NCBI GenBank assembly: GCA_943787535.1
Contig: CALSMU010000008.1
Location: 82,058-146,057 of the forward strand
DNA from: an uncultured Flavobacteriales bacterium
GTDB lineage: Bacteria > Bacteroidota > Bacteroidia > Flavobacteriales_D > Parvicellaceae
Length of the DNA: 64,000 nucleotides
Direction of reading: 5' to 3'
Shown here one piece after another: positions 37,029 to 47,377 of the stretch. A program made the position numbers and the translations under genes. The notes beneath the pieces were generated by a model that did no database searches, had not been told where the DNA came from, and was given only the letters and a program-made list of their open reading frames with translations. Every line of letters begins with the position of its first letter. Position 1 is the first letter of the stretch.

Positions 37029-38171
37029 ATGGATTTTAGATTAACGGAAGAACAGTTGGCAGTTAGAGATGCTGCTAAAGATTTTGCACAAAACATGTGT
37101 AAGCCAGGAGTGATTGAAAGAGATACCAATCAACAAGTGCCTATAGAACAACTAAAACAATTAGGAGAACTCGGTTTTATGGGAATGATGGTTGATCCAA
37201 AGTATGGGGGAAGTGGTATGGATACTGTTTCTTATGCATTGGCTATGGAAGAAATCTCAAAAATAGATGCCTCTGTTTCTGTTGCTATGTCCGTAAATAA
37301 TTCTTTAGTCTGCTGGGGTTTGGAACAATTCGGTACTGAAGAACAAAAACAAAAATATTTAATTGATCTAGCTACGGGGAATAAAATTGGAGCATTTTGT
37401 CTTTCTGAGCCTGAGGCTGGTTCGGATGCAACTTCCCAAAGAACTACAGCAATAGATAAGGGCGACCATTATTTATTGAACGGCACAAAAAATTGGATAA
37501 CGAGCGGAAGTACTGCTTCAACCTATATTGTAATTGCTCAAACTGATGTAGATAAGGGGCATAAAGGGATCAATGCTTTTATTATAGAGAGAGGAATGGA
37601 AGGATTTATTGTTGGAGCGAAAGAAGACAAACTTGGTATCAGAGGTTCAGATACACATACTTTGTTGTTTAATGATGTGAAAGTTCCAAAAGAGAATAGG
37701 GTAGGAGAAGATGGATTTGGATTTAAGTTTGCAATGAAGACCCTTGCTGGGGGGAGAATTGGTATTGCTGCTCAGGCCCTAGGAATTGCCTCGGGGGCTT
37801 ATGAAATTGCTCTTGCTTATTCTAAAGAAAGAGAAACATTTGGTAAACCCATTTGCGAGCACCAAATGATTCAACTTAAATTATCAAAAATGGCTTTGGA
37901 TATTGAAGCCGCAAGAATGTTGGTATTAAAGGCTGCTTGGCATAAAGATGAGCACATGGATTATAATACTTCTGGAGCTATGGCAAAATTGATTGCATCC
38001 CAGGTAGCGATGGAAACGACCGTTGAGGCTGTTCAAATTCATGGAGGGTATGGTTTTGTTAAAGAATACCATGTAGAAAGGTTGATGAGAGATGCTAAAA
38101 TTACACAGATTTATGAAGGTACTTCTGAAATCCAGAATATCGTAATTGCTAGAAGCATATTAAAAGATTAA
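37029..38171 (+). CDS. Acyl-CoA dehydrogenase (short-chain type)
   Basis: 380 residues, a typical FAD acyl-CoA dehydrogenase. Features are MDFRLTEEQ, FCLSEPEAGSDATSQRTTA, NGTKNWITSGSTA (FAD/substrate contacts), QIHGGYGF and the catalytic Glu in QIYEGTSEIQNIVIAR. These resemble the butyryl-CoA dehydrogenase branch, for fatty-acid beta-oxidation. It stands alone. Confidence 0.92.
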   Translation: MDFRLTEEQLAVRDAAKDFAQNMCKPGVIERDTNQQVPIEQLKQLGELGFMGMMVDPKYGGSGMDTVSYALAMEEISKIDASVSVAMSVNNSLVCWGLEQFGTEEQKQKYLIDLATGNKIGAFCLSEPEAGSDATSQRTTAIDKGDHYLLNGTKNWITSGSTASTYIVIAQTDVDKGHKGINAFIIERGMEGFIVGAKEDKLGIRGSDTHTLLFNDVKVPKENRVGEDGFGFKFAMKTLAGGRIGIAAQALGIASGAYEIALAYSKERETFGKPICEHQMIQLKLSKMALDIEAARMLVLKAAWHKDEHMDYNTSGAMAKLIASQVAMETTVEAVQIHGGYGFVKEYHVERLMRDAKITQIYEGTSEIQNIVIARSILKD

Positions 38172-38362
38172 TTTATTTAACCTATTTTGTATACACAGCG
38201 GGGGTTTTGAATGAAGCTACCATTTTTTTTTATCGTATAAAATTGGCAGGTCCTGGGTTTAATTAATTAGCGGTTACATTAATTATAGGCCGCAATGCTG
38301 AATTAACGCATAAATCTTAGGAGTATTAGTTTTACCTCAAAATAAAAATGAGATGTATGTAT

Positions 38363-38397
38363 AAAAAAAGAGCCTCAATTTCTTGAAGCTCTTTTAG
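38363..38397 (-). terminator. Terminator after gldJ
   Basis: Read on the minus strand, AAAAGAGC-TTCAAGAAATTGAG-GCTCTTTT is followed by T residues, 22 bp past the gldJ stop. Confidence 0.75.
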
Positions 38398-38418
38398 GGG
38401 TTAATTTTTAAGTGGGCA

Positions 38419-40341
38419 CTATCTTGGGTCACCTAATCCAATAGGACTTCCGACTCTATCCATAGCACATCTAAAACCAATGTTTGCTGTTGACAAATCA
38501 TGATCTAAGTATCTTCTTGTTCCAGGACTTAACCAATAAACTCTATCTCTCCAAGATCCTCCTTTGAAAACTTTGGACTTATCAGATATTAAACTTGTTG
38601 GGTCTTGAGCTCCAGCCAATCCTTTTTCTTTTCCACTTTGATACATAACCCAATCTTCATTCATGCTTCCTGCATTAATCTGTCCAACTCTTTCTCCTCC
38701 ATTGGCACTATTAGGGTAATAAATAGAAGAGTTTATGTCACCATCTAATTCATCAATATTATCCGCTACTCTGTAGTTTCTACGCTTAAGGTTCTCTTCT
38801 GCTGTTGTTTCTCTAACTTTTACGTTACCCGGAGTGTTCACTACATATTCTGAGATTCCAGATCTTAACATTGGTGAAATTTCTAAACTGTAGTCTATAA
38901 AATCAGGATTTTGTTGAATTCGATTATCAAAATCATCAAATACGTTATCAAAAATCTCTCGAATTCTCCTAGAGGCTTCAATAGGTTGTTTATCTTTCGA
39001 AAATTTAATTGCTTCATCTACATATGTATTAACTTCTTTAAGGAGCTCTCGCTCTAATGAATCAAGTCTAGCTCCATGTGGATACTTGGTATATTTTCTG
39101 TCGGCTGTTCCTAATCTTTCTAATTGGAATTCGGCTAAGTATTGTTTGATACCATAAACATCATACATTGTTTCGTCGTACTTTTCTGCAATAGAACCTG
39201 TGCTATTTAAGACTTTAGTTTTGAAGACATTACCTCTAAATGGACGGAATTCATCATACTCTTCACTGGATAAAGGACGGTAAACATCCATTACCCACTC
39301 ACTGACGTTACCGGCCATGTTATATAAGCCATAATCATTTGGCCAATAAGAAAATACAGGAGCAGTTATATCGGCATTATCGTTCAAGTTGCCCGCAACT
39401 CCCATCATGTCTCCTCGGCCTCTAACAAAGTTTGCCATCAGTTGTCCCTGCCACCTATCATCTGGATTACGCACCCAATGACCGTTCCACGGATAAATTC
39501 TTCTTTCTACAATTCTTTCTTCCATAGTGTTCCCAATTAAGCCATATGCAGCGAACTCCCATTCAGCTTCTGTAGGCAGCCTGTAGCGAGGTAATAAAAT
39601 ACCATCAGACATCCGCACATTTCGCGTAACTAAATCTTTAGATTTAAATTTACCAGTAGACGGGTCGTAACCTCCTTTAGAAGGGTTCATGTCAGGAATT
39701 TGTCCTCTAGGATTAACTCCTTGATCATATTGCCCTGCAAAGTATGCGTCGGTTGAGAATGGCTCATTCTGTTGGTTAGGATTCATCATTAAAATTCCTT
39801 CTCTTATCAATATCCACTCGTTAACTCGGTCGGTTCTCCAAGCGCAAAAATCGTTTGCTTGCAGCCAAGAAACGCCAACAACAGGATAATCTCTATAAGA
39901 AGGATGTCTTAAATAGTATTCTGTGTAAGGTTCGTTGTATGCTAATTTTTCTCTCCACACCAATGTGTCGGGCAGTGCTTTTTTATATACCATTGGGAAA
40001 TCGGTATATGTTCTACCTATCCAATACAAGTATTCGCACCAATTAAAGTTGGTTACTTCAGTTTCGTCTAAGTAAAAAGAGGAAACTGTAACTCGCCTAG
40101 GGGTAGTAGCAAAATCTTTCATTAAGTCTTCTTCCACCCTTCCCATGGTAAATGTTCCTCCTTGAATTAGAATAAGTCCAGGACCTGTTTCTTGCTCTTC
40201 ATAAGGAACTTTTTGAAAACCACCATTCCTGGGGTTGTTATAATCCCAACCGGATACACTGGATCTTTCGTATGAACAAGCAGCTAATAATCCGATTAAC
40301 GTAAAAGCTACTACTTTTTTCAATATGTTTTTACTCTTCAT
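38419..40341 (-). CDS. gldJ: Gliding motility lipoprotein GldJ
   Basis: 640 residues. The lipobox LLAAC at residue 21 marks a lipoprotein. The GWDYNNPRNGGFQ segment and EEQETGPGLILIQGGTFTMG lead into an FGE-sulfatase/SUMF1-like domain interrupted by an insertion and completed by AGNVSEWVMDVYRP and VFKGGSWRDRVYWLSPGTRR. This layout and the N-terminal segment fit GldJ rather than the shorter GldK. GldJ is needed for gliding and stabilises GldK in Flavobacterium. It lies 66 bp downstream of porP/sprF and close to porU/porV. Confidence 0.87.
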   Translation of the reverse strand: MKSKNILKKVVAFTLIGLLAACSYERSSVSGWDYNNPRNGGFQKVPYEEQETGPGLILIQGGTFTMGRVEEDLMKDFATTPRRVTVSSFYLDETEVTNFNWCEYLYWIGRTYTDFPMVYKKALPDTLVWREKLAYNEPYTEYYLRHPSYRDYPVVGVSWLQANDFCAWRTDRVNEWILIREGILMMNPNQQNEPFSTDAYFAGQYDQGVNPRGQIPDMNPSKGGYDPSTGKFKSKDLVTRNVRMSDGILLPRYRLPTEAEWEFAAYGLIGNTMEERIVERRIYPWNGHWVRNPDDRWQGQLMANFVRGRGDMMGVAGNLNDNADITAPVFSYWPNDYGLYNMAGNVSEWVMDVYRPLSSEEYDEFRPFRGNVFKTKVLNSTGSIAEKYDETMYDVYGIKQYLAEFQLERLGTADRKYTKYPHGARLDSLERELLKEVNTYVDEAIKFSKDKQPIEASRRIREIFDNVFDDFDNRIQQNPDFIDYSLEISPMLRSGISEYVVNTPGNVKVRETTAEENLKRRNYRVADNIDELDGDINSSIYYPNSANGGERVGQINAGSMNEDWVMYQSGKEKGLAGAQDPTSLISDKSKVFKGGSWRDRVYWLSPGTRRYLDHDLSTANIGFRCAMDRVGSPIGLGDPR

Positions 40342-40407
40342 AATGCGAGATAATTTTTCCTTATAACTGTGATTATAGAAAATGGTTACAATTAATTTTA
40401 TATTTTT

Positions 40408-41385
40408 TTAGAAAGATGGGCAACTTATGGTTCTAAACGATCTTTTCTTAGGTCTACATTCAAAATTGAATTGTAAGGATACTTCATGCGCCCCCCCCGT
40501 GGCAACTGAAAGTTTAGATACAGTTAAATCATAACTGTAGCCCAACCTAATTATGTCTGATTGTATTCCCATTAGAACAATAAATGAATCTTTATTTCTA
40601 TACCATACACCACCTACTAATGGTCCTTTCTTTACATAAATTCCCATATTAAGTTGCGTAAACGTACCTTGTCTTCTAAATAATATGTTTGGCGAAACCA
40701 TAGCGTCATCTTCTTGATACTTTGAAGCTCTGCCAGCCAGAGGTATCATAGCTCCAGCATGTCCTGTTAATTTAGTAGGTAATTCACTTAGTTCGTTTAT
40801 TAAGGATTCATTTGGCTCCGATAAATGATGTGCAGCAAAACCAAAGAAGAATACATCGCTAAAACCTAAAATACCAGCAGAGAAGTCGATTCCTGAAACG
40901 GTTCCACCCCTTGGTAAATCACCTGTTTGGTAAACGAAACCTCTTCGCTCATCAATCATGTCACCAAAAGTTAGTTTACTCCAGTCTAGTGATTTTTGAA
41001 AAAATGTCGCTTCAACTCCAGTCCTAACCGAAAATTTACGATTAATTTTAACTTGATAAGAATAAATACCACTTACTCTGGTAGTTCTTAGTGTATTTGC
41101 AGCTTGATCATTGGTTACCATTAATCCAAGACCTCCAGTTAAGGATTCTACATGTTGGTCATAACTAGCGGATGTCGTAATGAAAGTTCCGGAAATACCT
41201 GGCCACTGATTTCTGTAGTTTAGTGAAATTCTCGGACATCTGGCTGTTCCCGCAAATGCAGGATTTAAATATAGGGGATTAGCGTAAAACTGGCTAAACT
41301 CAGGGTCTTGAGCTGTTACTTTTTTTGCTACACTACTACATATAATAGCAATCAATAAAAATAATACTTTAAAATACCTGGTCAT
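40408..41385 (-). CDS. PorP/SprF family T9SS outer-membrane protein
   Basis: About 325 residues: signal peptide, then the family start QDPEFSQFYANPLYLNPAFAG, beta strands throughout, GGLGLMVTNDQAANTLR and the terminal GGAHEVSLQFNFECRPKKRSF. PorP/SprF proteins form outer-membrane partners for surface adhesins and the C-terminal domain class B sorting system. The ATG at 41385 is preferred to one 33 bp earlier because it begins a normal signal peptide. A run of eight G (coding strand, 40498-40491) near the end encodes the GG of the terminal motif. It is upstream of gldJ and divergent from porU. Confidence 0.87.
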   Translation of the reverse strand: MTRYFKVLFLLIAIICSSVAKKVTAQDPEFSQFYANPLYLNPAFAGTARCPRISLNYRNQWPGISGTFITTSASYDQHVESLTGGLGLMVTNDQAANTLRTTRVSGIYSYQVKINRKFSVRTGVEATFFQKSLDWSKLTFGDMIDERRGFVYQTGDLPRGGTVSGIDFSAGILGFSDVFFFGFAAHHLSEPNESLINELSELPTKLTGHAGAMIPLAGRASKYQEDDAMVSPNILFRRQGTFTQLNMGIYVKKGPLVGGVWYRNKDSFIVLMGIQSDIIRLGYSYDLTVSKLSVATGGAHEVSLQFNFECRPKKRSFRTISCPSF

Positions 41386-41538
41386 AAGTTTATAAATGAT
41401 TGTGCAAAATCGATCCAATATTACGAAAAAAAAATGGTTGGGTTACAATTTAATAGCTAGATTTATGCAATAAATGACATCTCGGTGTCGTTTTTCCAAA
41501 AATAAGTGTAATTAACTTGCCATTTACTACCTTAAATA

Positions 41539-44500
41539 ATGACGTATAAAATTTTAATTCTAGTTTATTTTTTTTTCCAATTTTCTGTATTTTTAGGTTT
41601 TTCTCAAAAAGGCAAAGAAGTTATTGAAGATATAGAATGGAATGGCATCTATTCGATGAATATCAATGGAGTGGATTATAAACAGGTGTTTCATTCATCC
41701 AATGGTTATTGGGATTTTGAAAAAGATCAACCCTACTTGTTAAAGTATATTCCAATATACAGTACAACTGTTAATTTTAATGTAACGAACGTTGAAGTGG
41801 TTCCATTAACGAGATCTGAAATATCTTTATTAGATGTTTCTAAGATCAAATCCATGTTTGATTTTAAAACAAATATTACGGATAAAAGGAAAAAGTTTTA
41901 TGCAGTTGTTCAAGTCAATGAGGTTCGGAAAAATCCGGCATCTGGACAGTTCGAAAAATTGGTTAGATATGAAGGAAGTTTGAGTGTTTCTGGAAATTCA
42001 TCAGCAATTTCAAAATCAGCATACTTGACAACTTCAGCTTTTGCTTCGGGTTCTGGAGAATGGTATAAGATTGGTGTTGTGGAAGATGGAGTTTATAAGA
42101 TTGATTATTCCTTTTTAAGTGACATGGGTGTTGATGTGTCTTCCTTGAGTTCGGATGCCATTAATATTTTTGGAAATGGTGCCGGGTTACTATCTGAAAA
42201 CAATAATGATTACCGGCATGATGATGTATTGAAAAATTCCATTCTTATTGAAGATGGTAATGACGGTGTCTTTAATAATGGCGATTATCTACTTTTTTAT
42301 GCTAAGGGACCGCATAAGTGGAACTTTGATGGTACTGTTTTTTCACACAAATCGCATGAATATTCTGACACCTCTTACTATTTTGTGAATATTAATAATG
42401 CTAATTCTGCGCCAAAACGAATGGGTACCGCGCAATTATCTGCTAGTGCAGAAACAAACTTGGTAACAACTTTTATTGATTATGATTTTATAGAGGAAGA
42501 TAATTACAATTTAGGGAAATCTGGAAAACAATGGTATGGAGATATTTACGATGTTCAAACATCTTACAATTATGGTTTCTCCATGCCGAATATTGTTAAC
42601 ACAGATTCGCTAAGGGTTTATGCTAAAATTATAGGACATGCTGCTAGCAATGGTACAAGTTACACATTAGCATCTGGCGGGAATTCACTAGACATTGCTG
42701 TTGGGGCATCTGGAACGGGGACCTATGCGCCATTAGGAAAAAGTGTTAGTGGAGTGCTGGAGTACTTAGGTAATGGGAATAGCGTAGATGTTCAAATTAC
42801 ATATAACAAAAACGGATTGTCTTCTTCAAAGGGTTGGCTAGATTATATAGAAGTTAATGTACCCAGGACTTTAACAATGATTGGAAGTCAGATGGAATTT
42901 AGAGATATAGCCTCAGTTGGACTAGGAAATGTAAGTCGGTTTTCTATCGGGAATGTTGATAATATAAATCGAATATGGGAGGTTACGGACTTGTCCAATG
43001 TCTCTATTGTTGATTTTAATACGGTTGGTTCGGCAGCTGAATTCAAAGTGAATACTGATTCATTAAGAACCTTTATTGCATTGGAAGACGCTTTGTCAAA
43101 AGTCCCGATATTCCATCACAAAGTGCTATCTCAAAATTTACATGGATTAGGTTTTGCAGATTTGATTATTATTGTCCCTCAAGAGTATATGCCTGCCGCA
43201 ATTGAGTTAGCAAATTTCCATCAAGTAAATGAAGGTTTGATTTGTCATGTTGTTACTCCAAATCAAATTTACAATGAATATTCTTCCGGTATGAGAGATG
43301 CAACAGCGATAAAGCATTTTTTGAGAATGTTTTATGTTAGAGCAGGATTAGATCCAGATTTGATACCAAGATATTGTTTGTTTTTTGGCGATGCGACTTA
43401 TGATGCTAGAAATAGGTTAGGTCATAACATGCTTTTTATACCTACTTATGAGTCGACAGAATCTTTAAGTATAACAAGTACTTATGCCACTGATGATTAT
43501 TTTGCCATTCTATCAGATAATGGAGCAATGAATAATTTTGATTTGATGGATATTGCTATAGGAAGACTGCCCGTAAATTCTTTGAGTGAAGCAAACGATA
43601 TGGTTACTAAAATCAAAGGGTATAGTTCTGTTTATACTACGAATCAGAATAACCTATCTTGCGCTAATGTAGAATCTAACGCAACATTAAATGATTGGCG
43701 AAATATTGTTTGTCTGGTTAGTGATGATGAAGATGGAAACGTTTATTTTAGAGATACAGAAGAAATGGCGGATACAATTCGTGTAAACAATAAAAGTATG
43801 AATATTGTTAAATTACACATGGATGCTTTTGTTGAAACCACTACTCCCGGAGGGGATGAAAATAAAGGGTGTGAGGAAGCGATTCAGCAAAGAGTTGAAA
43901 AGGGGGCTTTTTTAGTTAACTATATCGGTCACGGCGGTGAAACAGGATGGGCTCACGAACGTATTTTAAGAGTTCCTACAATTAGAAATTGGACGAATGG
44001 TGTAAAATTACCTGTCTTTATGACTGCCACATGCGAATTTAGCCGGTATGATGACCACGATAGAACATCTGGTGGAGAATATGTATTGCTTAATCCAGAT
44101 GGTGGAGGAATAGCTCTGTTTACAACCACTCGGTTAGTATATAATAGTAGTAATAAGAGATTAAATAAGCATTTTCATAGTACAATCTATGATAAAGTTG
44201 ATGGAATGCCTCAGCGAATTGGAGATGTTTATCTTGAGACAAAAGATTTGTATGTTCAAAATGGTGGAGGCGATATCAATTTTAGAAAGTTTGCATTATT
44301 GGGAGATCCGGCAGTTAGACTTGCTTTACCACAACACCAAATTGTAACAGATTCCATTAACGGTGTATCAATTACTGCAGCAATTGATACTATGAAAGCA
44401 TTGAGTATTGTCACTGTTGTGGGGCATGTAGAAGATTATATAGGTCAGAAATTAACAAGTTTTAATGGGGTGGTTTATCCAACGATATACGACAAAATGC

Positions 44501-45414
44501 TCAGCTTATCTACTTTAGCTAATAGTCCAGGATCTTCTTTAGAGCCATTTGAAACATCGAAAAATGTTGTTTACAAAGGAAAAGCTACTGTTTTAAATGG
44601 TGTTTTTAAGTTTTCCTTTGTGGTACCTCAAGATATTTCGTTTCAGTACGGCAATTCGCGCGTAAGTTATTATGCTGAGAATGGAGAAGAAGATGCCCAA
44701 GGGTACAACGAAGACGCAATAATTGGTGGAATCGATACCGCTGCTATTTCTGATGATCAGGGTCCTGATATTTCGCTGTATATGAACGATGATAGTTTCG
44801 TTTCAGGTGGAATAACAGATGAGAATCCTGACTTATTTGCTAAGGTTTTTGATGAAAATGGAATTAATATGGTTGGTAATGGTGTTGGTCATAACATTGA
44901 GGCCGTTATTGATGAAAATACTTCTGAGTCTATTATATTAAATGATTTTTACGAAGCTGATTTGGATACTTATAAAAGTGGTAGAATATCTTACCCGTTT
45001 TACGATTTAGAAGAAGGAAATCATACATTGAGTTTAAAGGTATGGGACGTTTACAACAATTCAGAAAAAAGTGAAATCGAATTTGTGGTTGCAAAGGAAG
45101 AAAACTTCACGTTAGATCATGTGTTAAATTACCCGAACCCTTTTACTACTCGTACGGAGTTTTACTTTGAGCATAATCAGATGTGTGACTATTTAGATGT
45201 TCAAATACAAGTGTTTACTGTTTCAGGAAAGCTGGTTAAATCTATCAATAAAAGAGTGCGTTCTGAGGGCTTTAGGTCTGAAGGAATTGTATGGAATGGA
45301 CGTGATGATTTCGGAGAAAAAATAGGTAGAGGGGTTTATGTATATAAGTTGAAAGTTCTAAACGAGGGAGGAGAAAAAGTGGAAAAATTTGAAAAATTAG
45401 TAATTCTTAATTAA
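41539..45414 (+). CDS. porU: Type IX secretion system sortase PorU
   Basis: 1291 residues. A signal peptide (first 22) leads into an N-terminal beta region and then a gingipain-type C25 peptidase domain, with His798 in NYIGHGGETGW and Cys832 in MTATCEFSRYD. A long Ig-like C-terminal region ends in a sorting-domain-like module (LNYPNPFTTRTEFYF, ending FEKLVILN). PorU cleaves the C-terminal signals of T9SS cargo and attaches it to anionic LPS in Porphyromonas. It is followed 61 bp later by porV, its outer-membrane partner. Confidence 0.92.
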   Translation: MTYKILILVYFFFQFSVFLGFSQKGKEVIEDIEWNGIYSMNINGVDYKQVFHSSNGYWDFEKDQPYLLKYIPIYSTTVNFNVTNVEVVPLTRSEISLLDVSKIKSMFDFKTNITDKRKKFYAVVQVNEVRKNPASGQFEKLVRYEGSLSVSGNSSAISKSAYLTTSAFASGSGEWYKIGVVEDGVYKIDYSFLSDMGVDVSSLSSDAINIFGNGAGLLSENNNDYRHDDVLKNSILIEDGNDGVFNNGDYLLFYAKGPHKWNFDGTVFSHKSHEYSDTSYYFVNINNANSAPKRMGTAQLSASAETNLVTTFIDYDFIEEDNYNLGKSGKQWYGDIYDVQTSYNYGFSMPNIVNTDSLRVYAKIIGHAASNGTSYTLASGGNSLDIAVGASGTGTYAPLGKSVSGVLEYLGNGNSVDVQITYNKNGLSSSKGWLDYIEVNVPRTLTMIGSQMEFRDIASVGLGNVSRFSIGNVDNINRIWEVTDLSNVSIVDFNTVGSAAEFKVNTDSLRTFIALEDALSKVPIFHHKVLSQNLHGLGFADLIIIVPQEYMPAAIELANFHQVNEGLICHVVTPNQIYNEYSSGMRDATAIKHFLRMFYVRAGLDPDLIPRYCLFFGDATYDARNRLGHNMLFIPTYESTESLSITSTYATDDYFAILSDNGAMNNFDLMDIAIGRLPVNSLSEANDMVTKIKGYSSVYTTNQNNLSCANVESNATLNDWRNIVCLVSDDEDGNVYFRDTEEMADTIRVNNKSMNIVKLHMDAFVETTTPGGDENKGCEEAIQQRVEKGAFLVNYIGHGGETGWAHERILRVPTIRNWTNGVKLPVFMTATCEFSRYDDHDRTSGGEYVLLNPDGGGIALFTTTRLVYNSSNKRLNKHFHSTIYDKVDGMPQRIGDVYLETKDLYVQNGGGDINFRKFALLGDPAVRLALPQHQIVTDSINGVSITAAIDTMKALSIVTVVGHVEDYIGQKLTSFNGVVYPTIYDKMLSLSTLANSPGSSLEPFETSKNVVYKGKATVLNGVFKFSFVVPQDISFQYGNSRVSYYAENGEEDAQGYNEDAIIGGIDTAAISDDQGPDISLYMNDDSFVSGGITDENPDLFAKVFDENGINMVGNGVGHNIEAVIDENTSESIILNDFYEADLDTYKSGRISYPFYDLEEGNHTLSLKVWDVYNNSEKSEIEFVVAKEENFTLDHVLNYPNPFTTRTEFYFEHNQMCDYLDVQIQVFTVSGKLVKSINKRVRSEGFRSEGIVWNGRDDFGEKIGRGVYVYKLKVLNEGGEKVEKFEKLVILN

Positions 45415-45444
45415 GCATGAACAATAAGTAAGTAACAATTTACG

Positions 45445-45452
45445 TATATTTG
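45445..45452 (+). promoter_or_regulatory. Possible -7 element for porV
   Basis: TATATTTG matches TAnnTTTG and lies 24 bp before the porV ATG. No TTG is found 19 bp further upstream, so the match is partial. Confidence 0.3.
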
Positions 45453-45475
45453 CTGTTCTACTGAAAACCCAAATA

Positions 45476-46753
45476 ATGAAAATGAGATTAAAAACAATAT
45501 CAATAACCCTTATTAGTGCTCTGCTTTTATCAGCATCCACTAATGCTCAAGTAAATTTAAGTGGAGCAGAAACGGGTTCGGATATCAATACAATAACAAC
45601 TGCGGTCCCTTTTTTACTTATTTCTCCCGACTCTCGTTCTGGAGCAATGGGAGACGTTGGTGTAGCATTATCTCCAGATGCAAATTCTATTCATTGGAAC
45701 CCTGCGAAACTAGCTTTTATTGATGATAATAAGGATATGGGTTTTTCTTTGTCTTATTCTCCTTGGTTAAGAGCTTTGGTAAATGATATCAATTTAGCTT
45801 ACTTGTCAGGATACAAGAAATTAGACAAGAACTCTGCGTTTGGCTTTTCTTTAAGGTATTTTTCTTTAGGGGATATCACTTTTACAAATAATTATGGTCA
45901 AGAGATACGTAACTTTAAACCAAATGAATTTGCATTAGATGGAACATATTCAAGAAAGTTAGGGGAGCGATTCGGAGCTGGGCTTGCAGCTAGATACATC
46001 TATTCAAATTTAACTGGAGGGATTTCTTCTACAGGAGCCGATGTGAAGGCTGGTCAGTCAGTCGCTGTGGACATCTCTGCATATTATGAAACAGAAACAT
46101 TTGAAGTTTCGGGTAAGAATGCTACTATTGCTTATGGATTAAATATTTCAAATATTGGAGCAAAGATGTCTTATACGGATGCGGCGAATAGAGATTTTAT
46201 TCCAACTAATATGCGGTTAGGGTCCGCTTTTAACCTAGACCTAGATGAGTTTAATAAATTTACAGTAGCTTTAGATGCAAACAAGTTATTGGTTCCTACT
46301 CAACCTGTATATTTGCAAGAGAATGGTTCTACTGTTTTTGGAACAGATGGTCCGGTAATATTTTCAGGAAAAGATCCAAATGTGGGTGTTGCTTCCGGAA
46401 TATTTGGTTCGTTTAGCGATGCTCCAGGTGATGTTGTTATAGATGAAGATGGAAATACAACTGAGGTAGTAAAAGGAACTAAATTTAAAGAAGAATTGAG
46501 AGAGGTAAACATATCTGTGGGAGCAGAGTATCTATATAATAATTTATTAGCAATAAGAACGGGATATTTTCATGAACATTGGTCTAAAGGAAATAGAAGA
46601 TTTGTGTCTCTTGGAGCTGGCATCAGATATAGTGTTTTCGAATTAGATTTATCTTATTTATTGGCCTTAACGCAAGCAAGTCCATTGGCAAATACATTGC
46701 GTTTTACACTAAGATTTAACTTTGGTGACGTGGATAGTGAAAGTAGTATTTAA
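45476..46753 (+). CDS. porV: Type IX secretion outer-membrane protein PorV
   Basis: 425 residues. A signal peptide precedes the diagnostic start NTITTAVPFLLISPDSRSGA, followed by MGDVGVALSPDANSIHWNPA and a FadL-like beta-barrel ending in RFTLRFNFGD. PorV (LptO) shuttles T9SS cargo from the translocon to PorU. It directly follows porU, the usual order in Flavobacteriales. A 624-bp non-coding stretch with repeat sequence follows it. Confidence 0.92.
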   Translation: MKMRLKTISITLISALLLSASTNAQVNLSGAETGSDINTITTAVPFLLISPDSRSGAMGDVGVALSPDANSIHWNPAKLAFIDDNKDMGFSLSYSPWLRALVNDINLAYLSGYKKLDKNSAFGFSLRYFSLGDITFTNNYGQEIRNFKPNEFALDGTYSRKLGERFGAGLAARYIYSNLTGGISSTGADVKAGQSVAVDISAYYETETFEVSGKNATIAYGLNISNIGAKMSYTDAANRDFIPTNMRLGSAFNLDLDEFNKFTVALDANKLLVPTQPVYLQENGSTVFGTDGPVIFSGKDPNVGVASGIFGSFSDAPGDVVIDEDGNTTEVVKGTKFKEELREVNISVGAEYLYNNLLAIRTGYFHEHWSKGNRRFVSLGAGIRYSVFELDLSYLLALTQASPLANTLRFTLRFNFGDVDSESSI

Positions 46754-47377
46754 ACCTTGAACAAATAAGGAATTAAATAGGGGTCATTCCTAAAAGTGGG
46801 GAGTAAATCCAATTTAATCTTCGTTGTTTATGGAATGTTTATGTTTTCGCTTGAGCCGCTATGCTCTTCTTTTGCATCGCTCAAAAGAAGCAAAAATCTT
46901 GGCTATGCAAATAACCTTGTAATTTCTATTCCTCTTCGCTAAATGACAATAACTCGTTCGTTCCTAACTCAAACAGCTTGTCATTCTCACGCTCATTCCG
47001 GATGAAATTATCAAGAACATTTACTAATGCCGAGACCCCGAAAACGGTAACTAGTTTTTAATCAAGGGATAATAGAATTGAAATTAAAGTAACACCACAC
47101 ACAAACAATAGCACAAGCCAAGCCTCGCCTTCAGTGAAAAGCTATTGAAATCAAAATGAATGATTAGAAAGACTGGAAAGCTTCGAGGCACGAGAAGATC
47201 ATTCAGTCGCACTTATCATTTATGAAGAGTGAGGTAGTTTTTCGCTGGCAGCCTTGAATTTTTTGCTTACTTTTTTTGTCAAGCAAAAAAGTAAGTGCCT
47301 GCCCGGTAAAAGTACATTTGCTGATTATACCGATTAGCTAATCTCCAATAATTGCTCTAAATCTCGTAAAGAAGAGA
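46754..47377. repeat. Gene-free stretch with a dispersed repeat (copy 1)
   Basis: No coding frame is supported here. It holds a hairpin CTTCTTTTG-N7-CAAAAGAAG (46866-46890), a 33-bp segment TCGAGGCACGAGAAGATCAT... (47182-47214) that recurs at 61824-61858 with few changes, and a long hairpin of CTTACTTTTTT and AAAAAAGTAAG (47266-47295). The same order, repeat word then poly-T hairpin, is found at 61.8-61.95 kb, so this is one member of a dispersed intergenic family. Confidence 0.6.

Noticed and set aside
46754..47377. Insertion sequence remnant after porV
   Set aside because: No transposase-like translation in any frame and no clear terminal inverted repeats; it is described as a dispersed repeat only.
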